Source: Phymatolithon calcareum
Lineage: Eukaryota > Rhodophyta > Florideophyceae > Hapalidiales
NCBI GenBank assembly: GCA_977006965.1
Contig: OZ345381.1
Span: forward strand, 930,001 to 994,000
Direction: 5' to 3'
Length of the DNA: 64,000 nucleotides
Shown: positions 29,809 to 39,365 of the stretch, piece by piece
Layout: each line of letters begins with the position of its first letter
Numbering within the stretch: the first letter of the stretch is position 1
Notes under the pieces: model-generated
Databases searched by the model: none
Seen by the model: only the letters and a program-made list of their open reading frames with translations
What the model was told of the DNA's origin: nothing
Program-made: the position numbers and the translations under genes

Positions 29809-30053
29809 TGGATCTGGTGGCACGAGGAGCGCAGACTCTCTCTACTCTCGACAGCCGAACAGCAGCACAGCTGGTGTAGTAGTACGATTAGATTCTTGCA
29901 GTTCCGGAGACATGAACGAGCGGAAGCGGTGAACAATATGCCACGTGTCAAACTAATCGGATTCCGATAGAATTCAATCCAAAGGCTCCGCCATTGAGTT
30001 TGGAGAAAGCGTTTTAAGGAGGCTCAGCGGAGCTGCAAGAAACCCAAGGCACT
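29809..30053. promoter_or_regulatory. Shared divergent promoter region, STT3 / VPS29
   Basis: Only 245 bp lie between two divergent ATGs, so the two genes must share or interleave promoter elements. No motif is convincing. Confidence 0.5.
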
Positions 30054-31001
30054 ATGGTGGTGAGTCACATCGAGTATACCAAAAATTTCCGCAATACTAA
30101 AATGCGTGCATCTAACATTATCTATCTATCGTCTGATTGCTTGCTTGCTTGCAGTTGGCGTTGGCTATTGGAGATTTTCACATTCCGCACAGGTCGCCGG
30201 AGATTAGCGAAAGCTTTAAAGGTATGCTCGTACCTGGCAAAATCCAGCACATTCTATGCACTGGAAATTTATGCACCCTGAGTGTTGAAGAGTATTTGCG
30301 GTCTGTCAGTCCCGATGTGAGTATCGTTGCTGGAGACATGGATGTTTCTGTAGGTGAAAGCATTAATTTCCATGAATATCTACATCGGCTCCATTGCGTC
30401 TAACAGAAAATTTTCATTCTCACTTCCTCGTTCGTTGCGTCCGTCCTTCAGATTGAACGTCCTGCGAAAAGCGTAGTGAATATTGAAAGCTTATCTATAG
30501 GGCTCTGCCATGGACACCAGGTAACGCCCTGGGGAGACGACTCGGCGTTGGAAACGTTACGCAGGGAAATGGGTGTTGATATTTTGATTACCGGCCACAC
30601 ACACGAGTTGAGCATTCGACCGGGTACTTCAGGCGGCTTATTTATAAATCCAGGGTCTGTACGTTGCATCGCTTTAAAACGGCAAAATTTGAAATTTCTG
30701 TAGTCTGACTTGTGTCGACGCGTTTCGGTATTTTGTGTAGGCTACTGGGGCACCAACAATGGCTGGTGGCAATCTCCAAAAGCCTAGTTTTGTTCTTATT
30801 GATGTGCAAGGCAGTCTTGTTGTCACATATTCTTATGTTCTTGAAGGCAAGGTAATGAAATGTTCTTCTTGTAATCAAGCCCGTTTTACAACCCTCTGTC
30901 GCGCCATCTAATTGCTTCTAATTCCGACTTTTCGCTTTGGATGTTGTTAATTCGGTCAGGATGTCAACGTGTCTTCTACGTCGCATGGAAGGATCAAGTA
31001 A
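30054..31001 (+). CDS. VPS29: Retromer subunit VPS29
   Basis: Five exons: 30054-30059, 30155-30349, 30452-30658, 30741-30851 and 30960-31001, giving 186 residues (human protein 182). Donors are GTGAGT, GTAGGT, GTACGT and GTAATG; acceptors end in CAG or TAG; introns are 95, 102, 82 and 108 nt and all lie in phase 0. The first exon is just ATGGTG. The assembled protein reads MVLALAIGDFHIPHRS, LVPGKIQHILCTGNLC, SIGLCHGHQVTPWGDD, DILITGHTHE and FINPGSATGAPT, the metallophosphoesterase-fold pattern of VPS29. VPS29 binds VPS35 in retromer, which recycles endosomal cargo. It ends DVNVSSTSHGRIK. It is the most intron-rich gene of the window. Confidence 0.95.
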
Positions 31002-31201
31002 ATCGCGTACCTTCAGGCAGGGTGCTCCTTCTTCCTCTGCTCTCACAACTTGACCGAAGGCGCCACGGCACAGGAGACAGTTCGGGTTGGCAGTAGAAAC
31101 ACTTTAATAATAGTGAGGACGCCTTTGGTATTCTACGCGTTGCAATAGATAACTTTATATTTACGGAATGCACGTACCTGCAGTGCATGAGTGGCGCCGC
31201 G

Positions 31202-32851
31202 CTATGACTTGGAAGCAACTTTAACCCTCTCAGAAGAAAACTTCTTCTCATTCTTGACCCGAAACGCAAACCGAGGCTTGGCACCAGACAATTGCACCTT
31301 CGAACACCAGTCGTCTGCAATTTCTGTAATGGACGTTAGCTGTCGTTCGAGCTCTTCTTCAGGCCATTTTCGCGGGTGCACTTTGACCAGACGAGCAATC
31401 AACTGACTCCAACCAAACGCTTGTCGCCGATCGTTTCGGAGGATTGACGCAACGGTGTCCATTGTTGCCGGTAATCTTGCAAGATAATCCGGCTTTGTTC
31501 TGTAATCTTGGTTCTTCGCCAAAACGGTAGCGTTTCGCGCAGCAGAACGGGCGCGCACGCGCTCTAAAAGCGAGGCAGGAATGCATGATTCATTTGCATC
31601 ATAGGAATCAGTCTTTTGCGAATCCGATGCCTCTTGGATGACGACATCAGGAGCTGCTTTTGGTGTCTCACTTTCTTCCAGAGCAGCAACTTTGACAGGC
31701 GATTGCGCAGGCTTCGGGGCAGCAATCGGATACAATGGCGGGGCTCCCAACTGAGGCACGTCGGCCTCTAGATCGAAATCTTGATGCCACATGTTGCTCT
31801 CATGCGAGATTACACCTTTCGACAGCAAGAAGGATTTGTGGTGTTCGCGGACATGCTCCAGAAGACGATCATGTAGTAAACGACGCCTGCTTCGGGTTGC
31901 ACTTCCTCCAATAGTGCTGGCGAAAGAATTGTTAACGAGGCCATCTGATAGCTTCAAGGTTTGATCGACATTGTCCAGACGAAGAATGAGATGCTCCCGA
32001 CCAGTGTGACGAGGATTTCTCGACGGGAGCACGCAGAGAAATTCAGGTACCAGATGTGCCAGCTGTGACAAATGCCTGAATGTAAAGTCACGTTTCGTAT
32101 TCTTGGCGACAATGACTTTCACAGCTCCGAAAGTTGTCAGCTCTCGTCGAGTTCTCAACAGAGAGACAGAGGTTTCAATGCCAGCGAGGATGTCTAGAAG
32201 AATGAGATGCGATGAGGGCAGCATTGAGCGGGAGTACGTTATGGCTTCAGAACCTGAGGCGCGGATTCGGGTGGACGCCAGACTTGATGATGGAGTGGCG
32301 ATATAATCCACGTCCTCAGCCTGACGGTTCCTCATCACACGAACAGGAGTATTGGGGGTGTCGCATGGCTTGACTTGTGCATACTTCGGCGGAAGGCTCT
32401 GAGAAGCCGCAGGTTTTGTGATCTTGGTCGGCCTTTCTGGAGTGCATAGAGAAAATTCGGCATCGGTGAGACTTTTCGGTGTCACTGTCGCTGCGGCGTG
32501 GAGTGGTCGGCGCGCATCCATGTGAGGTGCACCCTGGATAATTGCTGGTTGGGGCGCAGACCGTTCGAGACGCTGCTGCCGGTCTCGCTTGAGAAGTTCA
32601 GTCAATCGCAGTTGGCGGGAGGACTTTGTCCGTCCCTTCGTTGCAACGGACTGCACGACGGGCTTTCCGACGTGGTTGGCGAAGGCCTTTTCGACCGGTG
32701 CGGGCTTCGCAACTGTTACATTCGTTGAGGAGGGCGGAACAGCGTCGGCGGTAGTTTTCACTCGCTTCGAAGGAAGATCCGCAAGAGACATCCTGCGTTT
32801 CCTGATGCGACCGCCGAGCATCCCGGGGATTGTGTTGTTCATGTCTGCCAT
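31202..32851 (-). CDS. CDT1: CDT1-like DNA replication licensing factor
   Basis: 549 residues from ATG at 32851 (open upstream to GTG 32932). The central domain reads PSSHLILLDILAGIETSVSLL, then RDFTFRHLSQLAHLVPEFLCV, the geminin-binding/winged-helix region of CDT1. A second C-terminal winged-helix-like part (MDTVASILRNDRRQAFGWSQLI through EIADDWCSKV) matches the MCM-binding CDT1 C-terminus. The N-terminus is basic and disordered, with QLRLTELLKRDRQQ resembling a PCNA-interacting degron (QxxLTE..) that targets CDT1 to CRL4-Cdt2 in animals; the two usual aromatics are Leu here. CDT1 loads MCM helicase at origins in G1. Divergence is high, so the family call rests on the central domain. Confidence 0.8.
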   Translation of the reverse strand: MADMNNTIPGMLGGRIRKRRMSLADLPSKRVKTTADAVPPSSTNVTVAKPAPVEKAFANHVGKPVVQSVATKGRTKSSRQLRLTELLKRDRQQRLERSAPQPAIIQGAPHMDARRPLHAAATVTPKSLTDAEFSLCTPERPTKITKPAASQSLPPKYAQVKPCDTPNTPVRVMRNRQAEDVDYIATPSSSLASTRIRASGSEAITYSRSMLPSSHLILLDILAGIETSVSLLRTRRELTTFGAVKVIVAKNTKRDFTFRHLSQLAHLVPEFLCVLPSRNPRHTGREHLILRLDNVDQTLKLSDGLVNNSFASTIGGSATRSRRRLLHDRLLEHVREHHKSFLLSKGVISHESNMWHQDFDLEADVPQLGAPPLYPIAAPKPAQSPVKVAALEESETPKAAPDVVIQEASDSQKTDSYDANESCIPASLLERVRARSAARNATVLAKNQDYRTKPDYLARLPATMDTVASILRNDRRQAFGWSQLIARLVKVHPRKWPEEELERQLTSITEIADDWCSKVQLSGAKPRFAFRVKNEKKFSSERVKVASKS

Positions 32852-33326
32852 CGCGAACACAAACGACGAGGATTGCGGAAGAGCTGCGATGGTTCTGGGA
32901 GACTTGAGAATCCTTACCGGGGAAAAATCCACCGGTTGATTTCGACGAAGATCGCTTGCTTGCTTGGAAGCGTTGTGCGAAGATGACCGGTGAGAAGGTA
33001 ATAGCGAGGCATTTCTCGGAGTATTAATGTAATACTACAATGGGGCCGTCCCCTCTGAAACAGCTCTGTTGTGCCACTCACTAGCATTCCCGCCAAAACA
33101 CTCCCGCCCAAATGCCAATAAATGCAAAATCTGCTCATCTATGTTATACTGAGTATTAGTTTTCTGCGTCGTCTGTCATACTGTACTCGTTCTCCGTACC
33201 TAATCTGGGATTCCTACTGTTTGTTTGGGCTCAACGGTCATGTCCGTGCGTTTTAAATTTCGGTTATTTTTTTGATTTAAGCGCGAGCATCCAAGGAGCG
33301 TGTTTGGTTGTGGCGGGAAACGGTGT
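32852..33326. promoter_or_regulatory. Divergent spacer, CDT1 / gamma-tubulin complex protein
   Basis: About 475 bp between divergent starts, assuming ATG 33327 for the downstream gene. No motif is clearly recognisable. Confidence 0.4.
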
Positions 33327-36300
33327 ATGAGACGAAAAACCTCCCAAGGACTGTTGACAGTTCTTCTGTTCCGTCCGTCCACTTCATTAGATTTGCCTGT
33401 TCGAGTTTGCACGACGCCGGAACGCTTCACACAATCTCCTGAATCTGGCCGGCAGGTCATTCACAAGGCTGCTCTTGAAGAATGTGTCATAAAAGCAGCG
33501 ACTGTTATGAACGCTTTAGAGACATCCGTGCTGTCCCTGACAAAAAGTCTAGCTGGACCGAAGTGGAAGGCAGCCTATGAAATACTGCTAGATTTTCAAG
33601 GCCAGCATCGCAATGCAGCGCATTTGCAGAATGGCGCAGCCATGCTCCAAGACTTGACTCTGGAATTGCGAATCAAAGGAAAGTCAGACATCGCTGGCCA
33701 ACTTGCAAAACTTGTGCACCACTCCAGAGATGATGACTCTGTGTTGCTTCTTCTAGCACTTTGTGCAAGAAATGTTGACTCTCCCTCCCAATCCAAGTCC
33801 GGCTTATTTCCTTTTCTTCCTGTATCTGCTGAAGAACGAAGATCATCTCCGAGATCTGTTTTTCATTGTGGGGACCCAGATCTGAATCCGTTTGAAGTGC
33901 TAGAGTGCACCACAAGTCAAACTCTCGCAGAGCGTCAAGATTTTGTCTTAGAAGCGGCCAAGAAGCTGCTGAAAAGAGCCTCAATTTCTGTCACCAAATC
34001 TGGACGCACCTTGGCGAAAAGCAAAAACGGTACTCTCAAAGGGAAGCGGGTGAGAATCGTGACGCAGAAATCGAAACTTCTTCTCTCTTCTCCTCCTCCA
34101 GGTGCGCAGAATGTCACGGACGATGTGTCTGAAGATAGCAGCGGATTCCTTTCAAGAGATCTGCAAGAAATTGTGCGCCTCTTGATGAATGGAGCTCCAC
34201 CAAATGACGAGCACGTTCCACACATGTCAGAAGAGCGACATCACTTGAATGAAATGCAGAAGCGAAGGAAAAGCCACGTTCAGAGTTGCTATTCCTGCTC
34301 TAGACAAGACACAGAGTTTATTATTCCTGTACACCCTGTGCAAAGCGCGCACCCGAAATATGCCAGCCACGATGAGGGCATACGACACAAAGCGATGTGC
34401 TGTGGTTCACTCTACCAAGGCCTCGTCTGTTTTTCCGTAGCGTATTCGCATTACTCCGGCCGCGTTCTCTCATCTATTGCAATGTGTTGTCACCATATGG
34501 CCCAGACGTATCTCTTCCGCATTCTGAAAGTGCTAAACAGTGGCTCAGACACAGAAACGGCCTGTTCGGCTCTAATATTTGCGGCAGAAAGTTTCAAGGA
34601 CGACATGCTTGCAACGTTAGACGTTCTTGGCGCAATCGAGCGGTCGTCTGGTTCTGCCAGTGCGATTCTTGACATCCTTCATCAGGAATTACCGAAATGC
34701 CAAGGAGTTGCTGTCACTCAGGAACTTTTTCTTGCTGCCTTTGATCCGTACCTGGAAATGATATGGGACTGGTTTTTCCATGCATCCTGTACAAGGGATG
34801 TCGGCGGTGAGTTTTTCGGAACCGCGCTTGGCAAATCTGTTATTGATTCAGAATCTCTCCTGCGCCTTCGTGACATAGATGGAAATCTGTCACGTCTTCA
34901 AAATGCAAGTTGTGTCCCAGAAGTCTTCAGTTTGGAGTCAGCGCTATTTATTCTTCGGGCAGGGCGTAGCCGAGGACTTTTGGAGCTATTGTCTCCGAAC
35001 CATCCTCTGTTATGTTGGAAGCCGCCTGCGTTTTCTGATGCACCGTCAAGCAGCCGGCTCATTGAAATGGCAGTGAAATTATCAACTCTAGCGAAGAGTC
35101 TTAAGCATGAACAATGCTTGTTGCCCGAAAAGTCTCATCCATACATTCTATCTAGTCAGCAACGTGTGGTACTGGCAACACAGACAGCGGAACGCCAGTC
35201 CCGAGGAAGGGAAATAGAAGCGAAGGAATTCTTTGCACCGCCCTGCGAAGATGGCAGTGCAAATGTTCACGCCAACAATCATGGTCGACTATTCCCATTC
35301 GATGACGAATGTCGAAATGCGGATGATTCTTGCTCCGCGGCCGCTCCTGCAATTGTAACAAGCTCGTCTCCTCACATTTTCTTTGAGCGGATGATCGTCG
35401 GAAACCTGCGCCACGTTGATGTATTCATGCAGCGTGAAATATTGAACCACTTCGTGAAAAAGCTGCATGTTTTCAAACATCTACGACTACTTGGGGATTT
35501 TGCTCTACTTGGAGCTGGCGACTTCGCTGACGTACTTGTGGAGCAGATATGCGATGCAGACGCAACATCAAGTGAACACGAAAAGTTCATCACAAGGCGA
35601 GTTATAGCTGCCCGGACGTTTTACGGGACAGCCGGGGCAGGTGGTGTTGCGTTTCGCAAAAGACGTCATCTCGCAGCATGTCTGAGGGCAGCATTAGGCG
35701 TTGCAAGCGCTGATCATAGTGCTTTGTCTGACAATTTTTCGATAAGCGTGGGAAGCAACGAATTGAGCACAACGCCACTATGGGAGAGTCGTTTGAATGT
35801 ACAGTACGAGGTTAATTTTCCGCTGAATCTCATCATCTCTCCCGATGCGCTGGGCCTGTATTCGCGATTTTTTAACTTCTTCTTGTCCATTCGCAGAGCG
35901 CAACGATGCCTGAGATCTCTTTTTGTGCTAACTCGCCGGCGCAGCATGTTGGGCAGCAAATCGAATTCGTGGAGCAGCACTTTGCCTTCAAACTCAGTAA
36001 CCCGCGTAAATCTATGGCAATTTTGTCGGCATGCCGAACATTTTGTTTCCATCGTTGGTGGCTATGAATTCAACCAAATCCATGGGCTTTCGAGAGCCGA
36101 ATTCGAATCCTCGTGGAGCAGCATCTCAAGCATTTGGGAGCTTCGTGATGCCCACATGAATTATTTGCATGATTCAATTCGCCGTGTACTGCTTGGTGAT
36201 AGACAAAAGAGCGTCATGAATGTCATTAGCGGGGCTTTGAAAATAATTTTCGACGTAGACGCCAAGATCACAAGGGTCATCAGCAGTGGCACCGAATTGG

Positions 36301-36473
36301 TTGAAGGCAGTCTTGCTCAAGCTCTCGCCTCATCTACGGAAGGGCTGAAGCGCCGGTCTGTTTTCCTGATTGATGTTCTTGAGAAGTTGGTTGCAAATGG
36401 GTCACACCCACATTTACAAGATTTCTTGACTCGGTTGAACTTCAATTCGTATTACAAAAAAGAGAAATTTTAG
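33327..36473 (+). CDS. Gamma-tubulin complex component (GCP/Spc97-Spc98 family)
   Basis: About 1048 residues, intronless, if started at ATG 33327 (open to GTG 33300; an ATG at 33507 is also possible). Three GCP landmarks appear: FDPYLEMIWDWFFHASCTRDVGGEFF in the N-terminal GRIP1 part, HFVKKLHVFKHLRLLGDFALL, and YEVNFPLNLIISPDALGLYSRFFNFFL, the classic opening of the gamma-tubulin-binding GRIP2 domain. Long charged inserts separate GRIP1 and GRIP2. GCPs build the ring that nucleates microtubules; length and inserts suggest a GCP5/GCP6-type subunit rather than GCP2-4, but this is an inference. Stops of this gene and the site-2 protease are only 44 bp apart. Confidence 0.85.
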   Translation: MRRKTSQGLLTVLLFRPSTSLDLPVRVCTTPERFTQSPESGRQVIHKAALEECVIKAATVMNALETSVLSLTKSLAGPKWKAAYEILLDFQGQHRNAAHLQNGAAMLQDLTLELRIKGKSDIAGQLAKLVHHSRDDDSVLLLLALCARNVDSPSQSKSGLFPFLPVSAEERRSSPRSVFHCGDPDLNPFEVLECTTSQTLAERQDFVLEAAKKLLKRASISVTKSGRTLAKSKNGTLKGKRVRIVTQKSKLLLSSPPPGAQNVTDDVSEDSSGFLSRDLQEIVRLLMNGAPPNDEHVPHMSEERHHLNEMQKRRKSHVQSCYSCSRQDTEFIIPVHPVQSAHPKYASHDEGIRHKAMCCGSLYQGLVCFSVAYSHYSGRVLSSIAMCCHHMAQTYLFRILKVLNSGSDTETACSALIFAAESFKDDMLATLDVLGAIERSSGSASAILDILHQELPKCQGVAVTQELFLAAFDPYLEMIWDWFFHASCTRDVGGEFFGTALGKSVIDSESLLRLRDIDGNLSRLQNASCVPEVFSLESALFILRAGRSRGLLELLSPNHPLLCWKPPAFSDAPSSSRLIEMAVKLSTLAKSLKHEQCLLPEKSHPYILSSQQRVVLATQTAERQSRGREIEAKEFFAPPCEDGSANVHANNHGRLFPFDDECRNADDSCSAAAPAIVTSSSPHIFFERMIVGNLRHVDVFMQREILNHFVKKLHVFKHLRLLGDFALLGAGDFADVLVEQICDADATSSEHEKFITRRVIAARTFYGTAGAGGVAFRKRRHLAACLRAALGVASADHSALSDNFSISVGSNELSTTPLWESRLNVQYEVNFPLNLIISPDALGLYSRFFNFFLSIRRAQRCLRSLFVLTRRRSMLGSKSNSWSSTLPSNSVTRVNLWQFCRHAEHFVSIVGGYEFNQIHGLSRAEFESSWSSISSIWELRDAHMNYLHDSIRRVLLGDRQKSVMNVISGALKIIFDVDAKITRVISSGTELVEGSLAQALASSTEGLKRRSVFLIDVLEKLVANGSHPHLQDFLTRLNFNSYYKKEKF

Positions 36474-36517
36474 AGGCAGCTTCCTTGAAAGTACCGTATT
36501 TATTTGCCTCAAAACTG

Positions 36518-37900
36518 TCATCCGAACAACTTTTGAATCGCACTAAGAATTTTCAGCTTCTCCAAATCCCCGAAGAAAAGAACACCGGAAAAGGCCAGAA
36601 AGAGAAGCAGAGCTGTGCGATTGACAATATCCTGAAATCTGAGCGACACCGGCGCCCCTCTTATAGCCTCGATGATAAGGAAAACCATTTGACCCCCATC
36701 TAAGGCGGGGAGGGGTAGAGAATTGATCAGTGCCAAGTTGATCGAAATCAGAGAGCAGAAGGTCAGCAGCGCCGCTGCATCGTTCCGAGCGAGATCAGCA
36801 CCCATGGACACGACACCAATTGGCCCGGCCAGCTGGCGAGAAGATTGCTGAAAGTTTGAGAATATAGAAACCAGTCCTTTGAATGTCTGGCTTGTCAGAC
36901 GAGAGAACTCTTGATTTGTGGTACGGACCTGGTCCAGCACAGTAGGAGGTCGAAGGCGGGACACGACAACATTCGGTACAAGTTGAACTCCCATTGCGGA
37001 ATCCCCCTCGGGTGAGCAGCACTGAGGACGCACTTTAAAGTCCAATTGCCGCCCATCGCGTTCGACTTGAAACAGAATAGGTTTCCCTTTCGAGTTGCGA
37101 ATTTTACTGGCAACAATTCCAGCGTTATCAATAGCTTCGGGCACTACCTCGCCGTCAACCTTGCGAATGACATCGCCAGGGAGGACACCTGCCTTTGCGC
37201 CCGCACCAGCCGGGTCGACAAGATCAGCAATCACAACGCCAGGACTGAAGTTGTACTTCGGAATTCCAACAGTAGATACTGACGCGAAAATTGACGCCCA
37301 CGCGAGGATAATGTTGGCGATGACACCCGCAGAAATAACAATTGCTCGGTCAAGGATGGGTCGATTCTGAAGAAGATCAGGGTCTTCGTTGACAGTCTCT
37401 TCCCCCGTCTCCTCGTCGTATGTTGTATGCTCTGGGAAGGAAACATATCCCCCCAGTGGAAGAGCTCGAAGAGTAAAAACTGTGTCAGACCCCTCCGGCT
37501 TGTACTCGAAAAGAGTGGGTCCGAAACCGATGGAAAAATTTTCAACTTTGATTTTTTGCAGCGTCGCGGCTAAGAAATGACCTGCCTCGTGAACAAATAT
37601 AATGGCTCCAAGAACAAGAACACCGGCAGAGGCACTGGCAACAGATGAAATTGGGCCTAAAAGGGAAGACGTTACAGTAAGCGTCTGGGCGAAGGATTGC
37701 TGTACAGGAGGCGGGATGGCACGTTGCCTCGAAATTCTCGCGCCAAAAATAGACTGTTTGCCATGTCGAATTTCACTCCTTTGCGTCCACGAGGAGATGC
37801 GGATACCCCTTGATGCAGTTGCTGGTGTGCGAGCACGACGTTGAGGCGGAGCGCAACCACTACGCCCGACGACAGGCGCTCCAACGAATCCAAACGTCAT
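36518..37900 (-). CDS. RseP/ARASP-type membrane-embedded zinc metalloprotease (site-2 protease), probably plastid
   Basis: 460 residues. Active-site HEAGH (residues 104-108) lies in IIFVHEAGHFLAATLQ, the second site motif in NSLPLPALDGGQ (the NxxPxPxLDG pattern), and a PDZ domain lies between (AGAKAGVLPGDVIRKVDGEVV). Transmembrane segments flank both motifs. The roughly 80-residue N-terminus is Arg/Ser/Ala-rich without acidic residues at first, fitting a chloroplast transit peptide. Cyanobacterial and plant homologues of this RseP-like M50 group (ARASP) reside in the plastid inner envelope and take part in plastid development. Start ATG at 37900; an upstream TTG is ignored. Confidence 0.88.
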   Translation of the reverse strand: MTFGFVGAPVVGRSGCAPPQRRARTPATASRGIRISSWTQRSEIRHGKQSIFGARISRQRAIPPPVQQSFAQTLTVTSSLLGPISSVASASAGVLVLGAIIFVHEAGHFLAATLQKIKVENFSIGFGPTLFEYKPEGSDTVFTLRALPLGGYVSFPEHTTYDEETGEETVNEDPDLLQNRPILDRAIVISAGVIANIILAWASIFASVSTVGIPKYNFSPGVVIADLVDPAGAGAKAGVLPGDVIRKVDGEVVPEAIDNAGIVASKIRNSKGKPILFQVERDGRQLDFKVRPQCCSPEGDSAMGVQLVPNVVVSRLRPPTVLDQVRTTNQEFSRLTSQTFKGLVSIFSNFQQSSRQLAGPIGVVSMGADLARNDAAALLTFCSLISINLALINSLPLPALDGGQMVFLIIEAIRGAPVSLRFQDIVNRTALLLFLAFSGVLFFGDLEKLKILSAIQKLFG

Positions 37901-38209
37901 GCTCAACTTTTCTTAGCTGTCAACGTCCCCTTTCGCGAAGAGAGCTGGCGCCGGCTATCACTGCGTGAACGTATACCCTCCGCCGTGCTTAAGGAAATGT
38001 CCCCTTCTCATGTAGTCCACAACGCACGAATCAACGATGTGTGGTACAAGCGCAGGAGATCACCTCCGATGCGTTTCATTACAGTGGTTTAACTGTAATC
38101 GCAGAATTAGCTGAGGCAATACCGAACAGAGTTTTTGGGGAGCAGATTGAAAAGTGGGCATAAAGCACAATCCGTCAATCGAGCGCTTATCTCAGACGAA
38201 ATTTGCAAA
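37901..38209. promoter_or_regulatory. Divergent spacer, site-2 protease / 2OG dioxygenase
   Basis: 309 bp between divergent ATGs. ATTACAGTGG is present at about 38079-38088; nothing else stands out. Confidence 0.45.
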
Positions 38210-39178
38210 ATGTCAGACCGTTCCAGCGCGACCAGGAGGAAGAACATAGGCAAGAAGTCGACTGAACCCGGCCATACTCAAGAGCACAGACACGGAGCCC
38301 ACGATGATCACGACCATGACAACGAACCAAATCCGTTTTATGTTTTTATGCTCTTCAATTTGTTCCTGGCAGCAGCTCTGTACGGCGTCTATTATCTCGT
38401 TCAAAACCCTCGGTTTATTATCTCGTGCGAATCGAATCAGCCACTGGTCAATGTCACAGACAACTTCTTGACAGATGAATCGTTTTCTGATCTTACGACA
38501 TGCTTGAAAGACCATCCACTCGTACTCGGTAATGAGCTTAGCGATTCTAATTTCAAGGGAACTCGAGGCTTTGTAATTAAATTCAGCGAAGAAGGTATTT
38601 CAGATTTCCGTCAACATCGCTACTTTGCCTGTCTCTCTCCGTACTTCGATTCCGTCCGATTACCGCAGGCAAATGCGTTCGTCATGAATCTTCTCATCTG
38701 TGAGCTGTCGATCGGAAACAAAGACGGTGTGGCCGTCGGACTGCATCTCGACAATACTCTTGGAATCCAATCTTGGAGGTATTTCTTAGCTCATCAAGTT
38801 AATGTACTCTATGCCCGAGTCCCAGATGACATGGCGGGAGGCGGTAAGTTCTTTCCTTTTCTGAAAATGTCAACTAGGGGGTAATGACTGACGGCTTGCC
38901 TGTTATCGCGTTTGTTTTATTGTACAGAATTACACATCTATCCTTTTGAAAAAGGAATGCCCCAGGATGATGATGATCCGGCCCACAAGGTTGTCCCAAG
39001 AAAGAATCGCATGGCAGCATTCAAGGGAAACGCGTGGCACAAAGTGATGCAGTTTGAGACAAAAACGAATGCTACCCGAGTGTCTCTTGTTCTCGAGCAG
39101 TACAAAGTACCGGAAAATTACAAACCTCGACTTGTGCGCTCCTCATTTGAAAGAAGGAAAGGAATCATGATGATGTAA
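38210..39178 (+). CDS. Membrane-anchored 2-oxoglutarate/Fe(II) dioxygenase
   Basis: Two exons, 38210-38843 and 38928-39178, with an 84-nt intron (donor GTAAGT, acceptor TACAG), giving 294 residues. The join gives MAGGELHIYPFEKG, the GGELxxY pattern of prolyl-4-hydroxylase-like enzymes. Metal ligands are H179 and D181 (LHLDN) and distal H249 (GNAWHKV), followed by the R of TRVSLV as 2OG ligand. One hydrophobic segment near residues 45-65 (FYVFMLFNLFLAAALYGVYYLV) anchors a type II membrane protein with the catalytic part in the ER/Golgi lumen. A His/Asp-rich stretch (HDDHDHDNE) precedes it. Substrate unknown. ATG 38210 is used, because the frame upstream only has a TTG. Confidence 0.82.
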
Positions 39179-39365
39179 AATGTGATGACTGTAGTCAAGT
39201 ATTGACATTTAATGTTTATCAAAACTTGTCTCATCTAGCTACCCGTACAGTAGCTTGGGACGCGGAATAAAGGTAACAATCTTGCCAGCCAGCTCTAAGA
39301 ACGCCGATATCCTTTTTTTTCAAAATCATTCCATTAGCAAAATGTGATGCAGATTTCACGGCACC

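Noticed and set aside
29809-29823. GTG start extending STT3 by five codons
   Set aside because: Nuclear genes rarely start at GTG and an ATG follows directly.
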